Counted from the stretch's first letter, positions 43,019 to 54,300 are shown. The stretch: 64,000 bases of DNA from Gracilaria gracilis (GCA_030374805.1 JARGSG010000262.1:1-64000); one strand, 5' to 3'. A program made the numbers and translations. The notes: generated by a model not told the origin, from the sequence alone.

Positions 43019-43360
43019 AAAACCTCCTCAAGCAGCAAAGTATTAGGACAAGAGCTTTATCACATAAAATTAGAAGACATACTAATTTTATATCATGCAA
43101 CGGATGTTCTAATCCTAGCTTCAAAGCGCAAGCAGCATAGAAATAGGGCATCCGTTACATAAAATAAAGATAGAAGATGTACTAACTTCATCTCATCCAA
43201 CGGATGTTCTATACCTAGCTACGAAGCGTTAGGGTGTGTGAAAACCTCCGCAAGCAGCATAGGAATAGGACATCCTTATTACAAAATAAGGATAAAAGAT
43301 GTACTAAGTTCATCTCATATAAAGGATGTCCTATTCCTAGCCTCGAAACGTGAGGGTGTG
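43019..43360. repeat. Three tandem ~110-bp AT-rich hairpin units
   Basis: Units near 43019-43129, 43130-43240 and 43241-43360 share AAAACCTCC.CAAGCAGCA, TAGAAGATGTACTAA, TTCATCTCAT and GCGTTAGGGTGTGTG-type words. Each contains its own inverted repeat; in unit 3 TAGGAATAGGACATCC pairs with GGATGTCCTATTCCTA. They resemble tandem copies of a MITE-like element. Confidence 0.75.
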
Positions 43361-43612
43361 CTACCTTCTACGGAGATACATCGTTCTATTCCCGCAACCG
43401 AGACATACTTTTGGTTGTGGAAGAAGATGAATATATCCCAGTAGAAGGTTTGACCAGGAAGGTAGGGCGTCAAAAGTGTTGGGAGGGGGAGTGGGGACGG
43501 CTTTTATGCAGCAGCACACGTGTGGTTGGGGTGGCTCGGATGAAATGTTGAAAATATGAAATATCATCGTCGTCCAGCCGCTCGTTTCAAAAAAAACTCA
43601 AATACATTTTTT

Positions 43613-43688
43613 GGGACAGCGGACCGGGGTGTCGCGGCGCTTCATCGGTACACCGATGAAGCGCCACGACACCCCGGTCCGCTGACCT
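43613..43688. repeat. Palindromic hairpin unit 3
   Basis: About 76 bp; the two arms (GGGACAGCGGACCGGGGTGT inward to TTCATCGGT) are nearly perfect complements. Flanked on the right by a spacer with GTGGCACCGCCAAC repeats. Confidence 0.88.
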
Positions 43689-43831
43689 AACGTGCCGTGA
43701 GTGATGAAGCTGTGGCGGTGGCACCCGTGGCACCGCCAACGAGCCGTAAGCGGTGAAATTCGCCCGCTGTCAACGGGCCGTGTGTGATGAAACTGGGGTG
43801 CTGGCATACGTGGCACCGCCAACGCGCCGTT

Positions 43832-43903
43832 GACAGCGGACCGGGGTGTCGCAGTGCTTCATCGGTGCACCGATGAAACGCCACGACACCCCGGTCCGCT
43901 GTC
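43832..43903. repeat. Palindromic hairpin unit 4
   Basis: 72-bp palindrome, GACAGCGGACCGGGGTGTCG at one end and its complement at the other, centre GGTGCACC. A GTGGCACCGCCAACGCGCCG spacer precedes it as after unit 3. Confidence 0.88.
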
Positions 43904-44321
43904 CCAGTGTGAAATTAGCCCGCCATAAATTTTATTTAGTTCTTTATTGCTCAAAAATTGTTGTACAAGTGTACTATAGATGTTAGTAGCTTTATGTAGC
44001 TTTGTAAAGGTCCCACGAGTATGCTATAAAATTCTATATAGGCACAGTGTACAGTTTAAACTAATATTGAGCGGACGCGCATCCATGATCAAGTAGACGG
44101 AAAGGAACGGGAGTGAACGTTACAACTAGCTAACCGATCTCGCGAGCGTTCTCGACGGGCGTAAACATCGTTTTCGATTCTATAAGCCGCGTGTAACCGC
44201 GATGCCGCCTCGCAAGCATAAAAGGGGGCGGGATTGAAGACGAACGAACCCAAGTACAGGAGTGTCAGAAAGGCGGCACCTAACACGAGGGAGAGGGAGG
44301 GCAAAAGGCACTACGCCGCGT

Positions 44322-47300
44322 ATGTCACAAGCCCGAACAATGACGAAGAAGTCTTCGCCCGCTGCTACGCCAGTTTTGAAAGGCGGCGATGCGGTTCATT
44401 TGTTTGTGACGGTTGGAAAGGAAAAGAGCAGGGTGAAAGTGGGAACCGCGGAGGTGAGAGGTGTGGGGTCCGCCGGTGGTGCCAGGAAGGCTCTTTGCCT
44501 TTCGCTCTATGGGCATCTTCTAAACGTGACTGCCCTAGAAGGTGAAGACTTGGTTGTGATCTGGAGGACGAAGATTATAAATCATGGAAGCGCGAAGTAC
44601 CCTTACCGTTTTCAAGGTCCAGAGGACCCACCAAGTACGCTGAGCGAGTTGTTGCGGGCTGGGTTGTATGCGTGGGATACGTCGATGATGGCCCCAATCG
44701 AGATTCCGCAAAGTCCTACTCCATAGTCCGGGGCTGCCAAGTCTTCTACATCTCAGCCTGAGAAAGTGGTTGCTCTGGAGGTCGAGAAACCTGCTGAGGA
44801 AGCTTCCAAAACTCCAGGAAATTCTTCTCACCGGATGAAAAAGCCCGTGGGAGCGAGCGCCAGCATCATAGAGGACTCCGACGACGATATTGTGGAGATC
44901 GTTCAGACGAGTAAGGCTCCACTTACTGACCCGGAGGCGGACTTGTTCGATGAAGGAGACAGTGTTCCGTCGGAGGAGGTTGACAACATCCTGTCTCTCG
45001 AGAAGATTTCCGGCGTCGAATATGTTCAGCGCAGATTGACGATGGACATCGAGATGATTGAAATCCCGAAGAAGACAGTACGAAGTGTGAATCTGGGACA
45101 CAAGGAGGCGACGATGATGAAATGTCGCAACTTTGGGTGGCTTCCGTCTGTAGGTTTGATTGCTGTGGCATCTCTAGGGGAGTCTGATGTGAATGAAATA
45201 GTTGTTGATGGGAGAATTGTTGTGCTCGTAACCATTATAGACGGTTATCACCGAATTCTTGTGCTACGAGACTTGGATGGGGGAGGCGGGAAGTGGGTGG
45301 ATATAGTCCGTTCTTTGGATGTTGTGCTGTGGGGAAAAAAGGATGGGAAGGCCATGAAAATGAACGAAGTACTAGAACTCGGCAATCTTCTGAACGAGAT
45401 GAGTTCGAATGTGCTCAAGATGTCGTTTGCAGACAAAATTTATAGCACGGTATCTTTTGCGCAGAACGTCGTGGATGAGTCACATTTGGATGTGAAGGGC
45501 ATTACTTAGAAGCAGTTAGCTGGTGCTTTGAAGAGAAGTGAGGCTATCGGAGACTACAGCGTGCATCACTTGACTCGCTATGCGACATTGGCTCTGAAGT
45601 TTGTGGAATGTGAGGGCTTTTGAAGTTCTTTGAGAAGGTGTGTGAGGAGGGTCCAGCCCTGACGTTGACGCATGTCTCGAGTGACCTCCTGATGGGTCTC
45701 ACCGATGTGCAGTTTCAATTTGTCGTATGTTGCTTGCAATGGCATGTGGAACTGAGGTTGTCTTCTTCTACGAGAACCTGTCGTTTTGAAGACATGAGGA
45801 AGCACTTCTTTCAATGTGTCATAGGTATGTACAACCTATGCAATCTCACTGGGAAGAAGAAGATTATTGTTGAAGAAGTATTGCAGACAGTATTCAACTT
45901 AGGAGGAAAAAATGTGTCTGTGATGGAATATCTCGGTATGAGGACAGCAAAAATAGAACTTGGCGGTGCCAGCCGTTTATCGGACGGGATGGTGTCTAGA
46001 AGGGTGAAAACCGCGGGTAACAAGCTTCAAGAAGTTTTCAAAGTATCGCTTCAAACTTCAGAGGAGGTGAAGGAGGTGGGGGAGGAGGTGGTTGAAGTGG
46101 TGGGCGTAGGTGATGGTACATCAACCGAAGCACCTAATGAGGCAGAAGATGCTCCCATGTTGTCGGAAGCTTCCATTCAGGGGGAAGACCCTGAAGCAGA
46201 GCCATCAGGGTTGAGGCGGAGCACACGGAAAAAGATTGCTCCGGGCCGGCTGAAAGAGGATTGGGGTAGCAAGGCTGGGAGCGAGAAGAACAAGAAGAAG
46301 AGGAGGTTAACTGATCTTACTGACGATGAGGATGAGGTAGGAATCCAACCTGCTCCGAAGAGGATGAAGAACGGCACCGTGAAGACCCCTTCTGGAGATA
46401 TACCAATGGAGGTTGTTACTTTATTCAGGAATATGACGAAGCTGGCATTGAAGAAGTTCTTCAAAGAACAGAAAATAAATTTGGTGTCGTCGAGCGAGGA
46501 TGAAACTGGTGGCAGTGAGAACGATAGTAGGTTCGTTCAGGACGAGGAAGAAGGGGTGGAGGAAGGAACGGTGTGTGGATTTGAAGATAAGAATCCCGAG
46601 ATACCACCAAAAGGGATGAATAAGGCAGGTGAGTGGGCTGGTGGATCGGATATGTCATGGACGAGTCTCGTGAATGCGCTACCGAGTGAGTGGTCGGGAG
46701 GGAAGAATGCCACGAAACATCAGCACCCGTGGAAGGAGATGATTCATTTGCGAAAAGAGCACAGGGCAGGGTGTTTGGGCGTGGCGGATTTGAGAGCGGC
46801 CCATGACGCGGTGTACTAGCATGCCGCCCGGAATGTGCACAAGGAGCTGGATAGCATGAAAGAACCAGTTCTTGGGGTGAAGCTTCCGTTGAAGGGAAAG
46901 CCGAGAGGGGAGGAAGGAGCTCTTTGGATGGCGGCAATGGAGAGAGATGACCTCGCTCGAGAGTACTTTGCGACGAAGAGAATGGAATTGATGGAAAGGG
47001 GTTTCTGTGTTTTGGAACACTTCGGAACTGATGAAGGTATGTAAGAGGAGGCGAAGAAGAAGGGCGTGGTGGTGGATGAAGATGTGAAAGAAGGGTTGCT
47101 GGAGGTTTTTGAGAAGGACTTCAAGGAGCAGCCAGACTTGATGCTTGAAGAGAACCGAACGAAATGGAATCCTATCATCAACGTGGGAGAAGGAAAGGAT
47201 GCTGGGGACAGGATGCAAGGAATTGGACGATATATTACGACAAAGAAGGGGATTGTGGATTGCATGGAATCTGATGAGAAAAATGAGATGATGGTGAGAA

Positions 47301-48010
47301 GGCGGGCGTTGTTGGAGGCGAAGTTTGGGCAAATTGCATCGGCTCTTCGGCTTTGTAACAACAGCAAGTCGAAGAAAAGGATGTATGCGCCGCAGACCGT
47401 AGGGCGTGTGTTGTGTACGGGGGAGGGATGCCCAAGGCAGGTGTTGCACACTGATTTTCGAGGGTTGACGAATGTGGAGAAGGATAACGAAGATATTCCG
47501 GGGCTCTTCGTGATGGGCTCTGGGGGGAGTTCATTTATGATATGGGTTTGTGAGAGGTCACACAATATGTATGTGACGGATGACAAGAGTTTGAGGAGGT
47601 TATCACGTACAATGGTTGTGGAAAAGTTCAGGGTTCCGCCTTACTCTGTGTTTATTGGAAGAGAGGATGTGTTTCATGCGGGAGCTGGGTACATGGATGT
47701 GTTGGTGAAAGAGAATTGCCTGATGTATCACATGTACTCTGTACCTGAAGGATACAAGCTCCCTGACGCGGTGCACAGAGAGCCAGCGTTTCGGTCAAAG
47801 TTCGCAGATGAGGACTTTGGGCTAGAAGAAGACCCAAACGACCAGTTTGACGATGATGATGGTTTGGAGGAAGAGAGTGAAATGGAAGATATAGAAGATG
47901 GAGAGTACGAGTACGAAGAGGAAGATGAAGAGATGTCAGGTGGCCCTGCTGAGAATACAGATCGTGATTACGAGGAAGGACAGATGATAATGGATGACGG
48001 CGATGAGTAG
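44322..48010 (+). pseudogene. Large nuclear-type protein ending in a probable 2OG-Fe(II) oxygenase fold, four stops and one frameshift
   Basis: Reads from ATG 44322 through TAG 44724 and TAG 45507 in one frame, shifts near 45618, then through TAG 46817 and TAA 47042 in another to TAG at 48008. About 1230 codons in all. The middle has acidic and basic tracts (STRKKIAPGRLKED, NKKKRRLTDLTDDEDE) typical of nuclear proteins. The last 300 codons resemble a double-stranded beta-helix oxygenase: HTD at 47447-47455 as HxD, then VPPYSVFIGREDVFHAGAGY with the second His at 47675, Lys 11 residues later as a possible 2-oxoglutarate ligand, and YHMYSVPEG. An acidic tail follows. Substrate unknown. All four stops differ from CAG/CAA by one C-to-T change. 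Confidence 0.5.
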
Positions 48011-48173
48011 GTATAATGTAGCACTTATACTGTTGTGCTTCTTTGTGGTCAAGACTTGACATAAAAAGTGAGCAGGTGATTTGTTTCAGCGGCAACTTAA
48101 AAAGAATTGGAGAACAAAAACGGGTTGTGTGTGTACTTGCAACGAGTACGAGGTTTACAATTTCTTCTACTTA

Positions 48174-49020
48174 CTAGAGAATGTGATGTCTAAGAACATT
48201 GACATAGTTGGTGTGGAAAGGGGCAGGTTCCTGCCTTCCGGCTAGGTTTTCGTCTGCAGAGGTGAGATAGAAGTAAGCATTTCTGGATTCATACTCCGTG
48301 AAAGAGGCTGGGAAGGAACTGAGGGTGCTACCGTATTCCAGAAGTGATTCCACTGTAGAAGGGATATTGAAGGAGAGACCTGTGTTGAAGGTGACTATCC
48401 CTAGAAGCTCCTTAATTATAGTTGAGACAATACTTTGTACTTGGTAGCCACTTCATGCATGGTAACGAATCCAAATGAAGAACAGACGAGATTGAAGAAA
48501 GAGATCCAAACGAGCTTTTGGTAAGAAGACTTGGAAAAGGTGTTTTTGTCGACGATACTGCGAGTGAAACCTGCGGCCCAGAGGCGTTCGGCTATTGCAA
48601 GAGCCCACATTCGGGTGGCTGTGGTTAGGCCATTGGGAGAGAGAGGCGTGACACCATCTTGTGGGGAGGCGCCGACAGTGGGAACGGCGATGTAAAGAGC
48701 GGCTCGTGTGCAGTGCTCAATTCCGTGTTGGGAAAGGATGGGAAGAATGTGACCATTCTGGATGAAGACCTAGTCTTCTGCTCGTGATGCTGGACAAGAT
48801 AGAATTACTTTTTCGAGAAGGTCGTTCCTGCCACAGAAGAAGATTGGACCTTGGGGAAGGCAATCTGCGGAAATGAAGTCTTCGATGGAGAGAAAGGTGT
48901 CTCGAGGGGAACCATTGTTGTAAAGCATTGTGCCAAGACGGCCTCTACCTACGACAACAGCTGGGATGATTGTAGAACGGAGGGGAGATGAATGGAAGCT
49001 CGTTGCGAAGAGTGTGTTTG
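48174..49020 (-). pseudogene. Ketopantoate-reductase-like NAD(P)-binding protein, decayed
   Basis: Reads VVVGRGRLGTMLYNNG, a Rossmann GxGxxG strand, then PIFFCGRNDLLEKVI, VFIQNGHILPIL, GLTTATRMWALAIAERLWAAGF and KLVWISFFNLVCSSFGFVT, the layout of a PanE/ApbA-like protein family of plants, algae and cyanobacteria. A TAG at 48770-48772 replaces the Leu expected before VFIQNG. Near 48417 the frame shifts, and the C-terminal helices (SLLEYGSTLSSFPASFTEYE...) continue to TAG at 48174. No ATG is obvious at the front, which looks Ser/Thr-rich like a transit peptide. This is a host-type enzyme, not a transposon gene, and it is broken. Confidence 0.6.
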
Positions 49021-49569
49021 ATTGAAGGTATGGGCTGTTGGAAGGTGTCGGGTGCTGGTAGCTGTGAAAGGAAAGTGGTCTACATTCTAAGGAGTGGGGA
49101 AAGCTTTACGTACACGACTGGGCTGTGGTTTTGGTCATGGAAAAAAGTGTTCCAGGGGATAAGGGGATTTGTATGATTCGGTTATGGAAAGAAATGGGCA
49201 GCAGGGCTGTAGAGGAGGTAGGGTCGAAGAATGTGTTTATGAGAAGATATGCAGTGAAATAAAGCATAGAAAGTAAGAGTTTATGGTACCGTTGGTACTT
49301 GAGAGGTGGTGCATCAGGGGCTTCATTGGGATTTGGTATGGACCGAGGTTGGGCGAATGTGGAGATTTCTAAGGAAAAAATGGAATTTGTGTGGAATGGT
49401 GGGAAATAGGAGTGGATGTGAATGGGGTAAAAAGGGTTGTGCAGCGCAAGTGGAGGTGTGGCCTAGAGTGCCGCGTGTGTGCGGAGTGGGGGGGAGTGCT
49501 GCAACTGTTGGTTTCATCTCGCTTGTTCTTATCTATTTTCGTTATCGTGAACCGCCGTTAATTTCTGCG

Positions 49570-50568
49570 ATGTCGAATGGGTACGTCAAGGACGAGGAGC
49601 TCGTGGCTCTGCTTCACCGGACGGAGGTACCAGAGATGCCACCGGGAAGGAAGGAGGAGGGTGGGGACAAGGTTTGCATGGGGGAGAAGGAGGAAAGTGG
49701 GAATGGAGAGGGAGGTGGGGGTGATGGGGGTGGAGGGGATGGGGGACCGGAGAGATGGTTTACGGCGGAGATGGAGTTGCGGTTGAGGAGGCTTGGAGGG
49801 GATCTGAAGGAGCATTTGGACGACTGGCTTTCTGAGATGGTGGGTGAGATGGGAGGGGTGGTGCTGAGTGTGTCGGAGATTGGGGTGCCAATGGATTTGA
49901 TTTCGACGATTCGGAAAAGGATGAAGTTCGCTGGAATGGGGACTGGAAGGCATGTGAGTGGGATGGTAGAGTGCGTTGGGAGGGAGCTGGTGACGCTTAG
50001 AAGGGAGAATATGGGGCTGAGGGGACGTGTGGAGGTGTTGGAGGTGCAAGTGGGACAGGTGGGGAAGGCGTGCCAATTGTTGTTGGAGGTGCAAGTGGGA
50101 CAGGTGGGGAAGGCGTGCCAATTGTTGTTGGAGGTGAAGGAGCTGGTGAGGGAAGAAGGCGTTGGAAGGGAGCCGGGAAGAGAGAAAGGGTCACTGGTGA
50201 CGCCCGGCTCTCGTGGTGGACGTGAGTGTGTGAGGGGGAGGAGCGGAAAAGGGAATGAAGGGGAGGTTGGGGGGAGTCGGCTGAGGAAGTGGCGAAAGGG
50301 TGGGGTGATGGTGGACAAGGATGGAGAGGTGTGTGTGCCGCGGCAGCTGCCGGGTGGGGCGCCACTAGTTGGGTTTGGTAGTGCGGCGGCGGCTGTTCGA
50401 ACGGCGGAGCGCATACTGGAGGAGCAGGAGGAGAAGAGGCTGGGAGGGGTTGGAAGCCGGTTTGGGGCTAGGAGGGTGTACGAGAATGGAGAGAGTGTTC
50501 CGTTGGAGTTCTTCAACTTGACATTTAGGGAAACTGAGACTCAGGATCCGAATGCAGGGTTGGAATGA
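49570..50568 (+). CDS. Coiled-coil protein of unknown function
   Basis: The ATG at 49570 (MSNGYVKDEELVALLHRTE) is preferred; the frame is open further upstream without a good start. A Gly/Asp-rich linker (about residues 45-60) precedes an amphipathic helical region and a coiled coil (ELVTLRRENMGLRGRVEVLE). In the coil, EVQVGQVGKACQLLL occurs twice in tandem from an exact 45-bp duplication (50041-50085 and 50086-50130). A basic low-complexity region and a conserved-looking end (VPLEFFNLTFRETET) follow. Purine-rich coding strand like the gene at 44-48 kb. No family recognised; one of few intact frames here. Confidence 0.5.
   Translation: MSNGYVKDEELVALLHRTEVPEMPPGRKEEGGDKVCMGEKEESGNGEGGGGDGGGGDGGPERWFTAEMELRLRRLGGDLKEHLDDWLSEMVGEMGGVVLSVSEIGVPMDLISTIRKRMKFAGMGTGRHVSGMVECVGRELVTLRRENMGLRGRVEVLEVQVGQVGKACQLLLEVQVGQVGKACQLLLEVKELVREEGVGREPGREKGSLVTPGSRGGRECVRGRSGKGNEGEVGGSRLRKWRKGGVMVDKDGEVCVPRQLPGGAPLVGFGSAAAAVRTAERILEEQEEKRLGGVGSRFGARRVYENGESVPLEFFNLTFRETETQDPNAGLE
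50041..50130 (+). repeat. 45-bp exact tandem duplication
   Basis: Two abutting copies of a 45-bp unit starting GAGGTGCAAGTGGGACAGG, adding exactly 15 codons to the coiled coil. Confidence 0.9.
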
Positions 50569-50879
50569 GGGAGCGCTAATGGTGGGTTCGTAATTTCTTA
50601 GAGTGTTTTGGACGAGTGTGGGGAATGTAATTACGAGTGGCAGAAGAAACGCAAACTAGCCTTCAACTTCTGTAGGTGAAGTTGGAACTGCACTGAACGG
50701 AAACGTAATTTCCAAAAAAACATTTTTGCCTTGCCAACTAGCGCAAACTGAAAAAATGCTAGTTTTTTCGGACCTCTATTTTCACAAGTAGCGATCTAGC
50801 ATACTGAACTAGCATTCCGAGAACACCGACGCTCCGTTACGCGGCCGCCCGCTGATACGGGAGTCCAAGTACCATGAAG

Positions 50880-53800
50880 TTGAAGCCATAAATATCGAGG
50901 TGGGTACTGCTTTGGATAATTTAGCCTATAAGGAAATTGCCAGGCGGTACCCCTGACATCTTGTGGAATCTTCAAATGGTCTTAGATGCACCCCAAAAGG
51001 TTTCCGATACTGAGCCAGGTGGTACGAATGGGAACACGAGCGCAAGGATCTCCTGCGCGTCGTGAGGCACAGGCGACACTCTAACATCTAGGTAATCCTA
51101 CAAGCCACAATGGTGAAGGGAACGAGAGAAGCTGGGGAGAACGCATTCTCCCCTGCTAGGTAATAACTACTAACCAAATGGAAGCAATGAACTACTAACA
51201 ACCAATTGGCAACTCGCGAAATATCCGATTGGTAGCTGATGAACGAACCGAAAGGAGAGAAGGAAGAGGACCAAGTGAGTTCGCCCAGAATCCGGAGGGA
51301 GAGAAAGCGTGAACGTACCTTTAAGGTGGTAACTGTGGTGGTTAACCATGCGGAACGCGTCGCAAAGAGGTCTTCGCACGCTCGCAACCGTTTGGTAACT
51401 GGCTGCCATCCATATGGTAATATCGATAAACCACGTGTAACGCGCCCCGAGGAGGTCTTCGCACGCTCGCAACCATTTGGTACAAGCGATCCCCATGCCC
51501 GCCTGCCGTTGGGTCTGCTTGATCATCGAACCCACCGGTGCGCTTTACGCCGGAACCAAATGGGTACTCGCAAAACCCACTGGACACGCGCCCAACACGG
51601 GCGAACCGTCAAGGGTGGACGCGCGTGTGGCGCACCCGCGTGGCCGAAAGGTACAAATAAAAAAATTGTGTTTTTCGACTGCGGAGGTTGGCGGCCGACT
51701 GGATTCGTGCGCCGTGGGCGAGTAACCGATTTGGTTTACACTATTGTGGGTAGTGCTCGCGCGCCGGCGAGTTAAAAAAAATCTAAGTATTTCGACCGCG
51801 CCGGGAGCCCAAATCGGCCATTCTCAGCCTCTCAAACCGCTTGGTTCTCGAGATACAGGCCAAAAGAGGTTTCGCCGTTTTCGGTACCATTTGAAGGGGT
51901 AATTTCCGCGGCGGAAATTTTGATTCGCCTTGCAAGTAACCTCTTGGTCAATGCGGCGCGCGCGGCCGCATACGGCCCCAGAGGCAATGCACAACCAACT
52001 GGATACATTGCTGGATGGTGCGCTGGAGCACGTAGCGAGTGAAGTAACCATAATGGTGCTGCGCACGGTCAGCAGCGCAGACTGGCGTCCATCATGCGCT
52101 TTCTGCAATGGTTCGAAACCAACTGGTGGTGGCTATGGAAAGGCCGGTGACCAAATGGAGAGCAGAGAAAGGAGGAGCGCAGTAACCCCAATTGGTTTGA
52201 TCAACTACGATTATCGGTAGAATCCTCTGAACATCGTGGTACGCTGGTCTAAGGAAGGGGGAGGAGTGTCCGTAGACTTCTCCGTTATTGCCAATCGGTT
52301 TAGTTGATACCAGTTGGAGTTCGGAAGCCATATGGAAAGCCATCCAGTAGGTTGGGCGACCGTAGCTCCCTCTGGTCGTACCAAAAGGTTTGGTTGACAC
52401 CATGTGGAAGGTCGAAGAACGTATGGTAACCACGCCAACAGGTTGCTCGACCAAGAAGGGACGTCCAGAAAGTTTCAAAAGCTTGCTCCTATAGGCAAGT
52501 AGAGAAGCAAACCAAGCGTCGAGAGGCGATCTGAATGGCAAGAGCCAATTGGAAAGCACAGCTAACCTGCCTCCAGTAACCACAGAGGCTTCGCAACTAC
52601 GCGGTAAATTCCAAATGGGGTGGAAGTCCAAATGGTATGCTAACTAAACAGGTTGTGGCAGAGAAAAGTGGAAGATGAGGATAACCTGGAGGATGTGACG
52701 AAGTGATGGTGGAATACCTTGGAGGTTCTATTGTGGCTCCCACCAAATGGTTTCGTAGCAACGATACGATGATGACCAGAACGGGTTGGACTACCACCAG
52801 CTGGAAGAGACACCATATTGGTAGGGGCGCTTGAGAACCAACAGGTTGGCGTTCCCAGCCGTTTAGGGTGTCCATTTGGAGTCTTACCTTGACGGTCAGA
52901 GCCGAATCCATTTGGGGAGCAACGAAACCGCTTTGGAAGGATACCGGCACCCGTTGAGGACGTATGCCCGCCAGGAGAATGGGATTATTGAGCCCCGATG
53001 AAGAGGGTGCCGAAACCCAACAGACATACGAGTGCACCTTCTCCAGAGTACTAGTGCAACCGAACGGTGGGTCAAAGGCTTCAATGTGGCATGGAGAGCT
53101 GGACCTCATTGGAAACTAAAGCCACATTGCAAGCAACACACTGGGTCTATCGCCAAAGCGCATGGGTCTATCTACAATAATCCGTCTTGCAGAACAGAAA
53201 TCGAATGGCGTACCTCTACGGTCTTTAGAACCAGTTGGTCAACTTTTTGTGAACCTGGTGGTGTCCTGAGCTTACCAAATGGGTTTCGTGATGCAAACTC
53301 AAGGTAGATCTTCGAAACGCAACGTGTTGGTATTGGATATAGAACACCAAAAAGGTGCTCGTCTGGACCAATTGATTAACCGTGTGGAAGCCTGGTAGTG
53401 TACTGAAACTTTCATATGGGCCTTTCAATTTACCATGAAGGTCTTAGATAGAAGGGAAACCTGTTGGTAGATAACAGAAACGACCGAAATGGGAGGTGAC
53501 ACCAATTGGTTCGCTCCATTACTCCCATCATTGAAATCCCCGAACCATCGCGATACGCTGGTCTAAGGAAGGGGGAGGAGGGTCTGTCCCTTCACCAAAG
53601 GGTTTTGTTGACACCTCTTCAAGGTTCAAACCAAAGTGAAAACTGTATGATCCATTTGTGTACAATGGAAAACTGAACCAATTAGGTGAATCGGACCTTA
53701 AAGGTGCCAAATTTTCTATCGGCCTGTACATAATATGAAACAAACAGGATCCGACCTGCGCAAAGGTCGTACCAAGAGTTCCAGATCTCACACAGGGTAT

Positions 53801-54300
53801 AGGCACAGAAGCCGTCGTCGCACCAATTGGGTCACATCAACGTACCATTTGGCAGAAAGGAGGCACTATTCTTCCGTCATCGAGGAACATGTAGAGGTGC
53901 ATACCGGTATGGTCGACACTGTATAGGAACCTAATGGGAATACTTGCGGTTCCACATTGGAACATCCGAACTGCTACAGTACGGCCATGGTGAGGCCCCG
54001 TTGGGCCCCTCAAGCTACCATAACCGAAACGGTTTACGACCGTACGGCAAATAGGAGAAGCTATCCATTCTCCCAGGTGGTAGAATCGCAGTCTTTGAAG
54101 GAAATGGTTCCGTTTTCTTCTGGATACCGAACGGATGGAGCAAGACCACTGTGGATTTCAGACCTTATTGGAAGTGAGAGAAGAGAGTTTCCCAAGTGGA
54201 AAGTGAGGACCAGCAGGTGGTCACCGGGATGGTAGATACAGTTCAACGAATGCCAAACCGTGTAGTGCAACGCCCTACAAGGGATATTTCACCGACTTAG
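50880..54300. repeat. Non-coding region dense in CCANNTGG palindromes
   Basis: No gene can be supported. About 27 exact CCANNTGG sites (CCAATTGG, CCAAATGG/CCATTTGG, CCAACTGG, CCATATGG) occur between 51.17 and 53.85 kb, plus hybrids such as CCGATTGG, CCGTTTGG and CCAATCGG. Internal direct repeats include GAGGTCTTCGCACGCTCGCA (near 51367 and 51451) and TACGCTGGTCTAAGGAAGGG (near 52240 and 53553). It abuts element E3 and may be a decayed relative of the E1/E3 group or its long terminal region. Confidence 0.7.

Noticed and set aside
42688..43903. CRISPR array
   Set aside because: The repeats are palindromic, irregularly spaced and without uniform spacers; no cas genes occur.
44262..48010. Stop-codon reassignment (TAA/TAG read as Gln)
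   Set aside because: Elsewhere TAG replaces expected Leu (48770) and Tyr (16863), and intact genes end in TAG, so decay or error is the better explanation.
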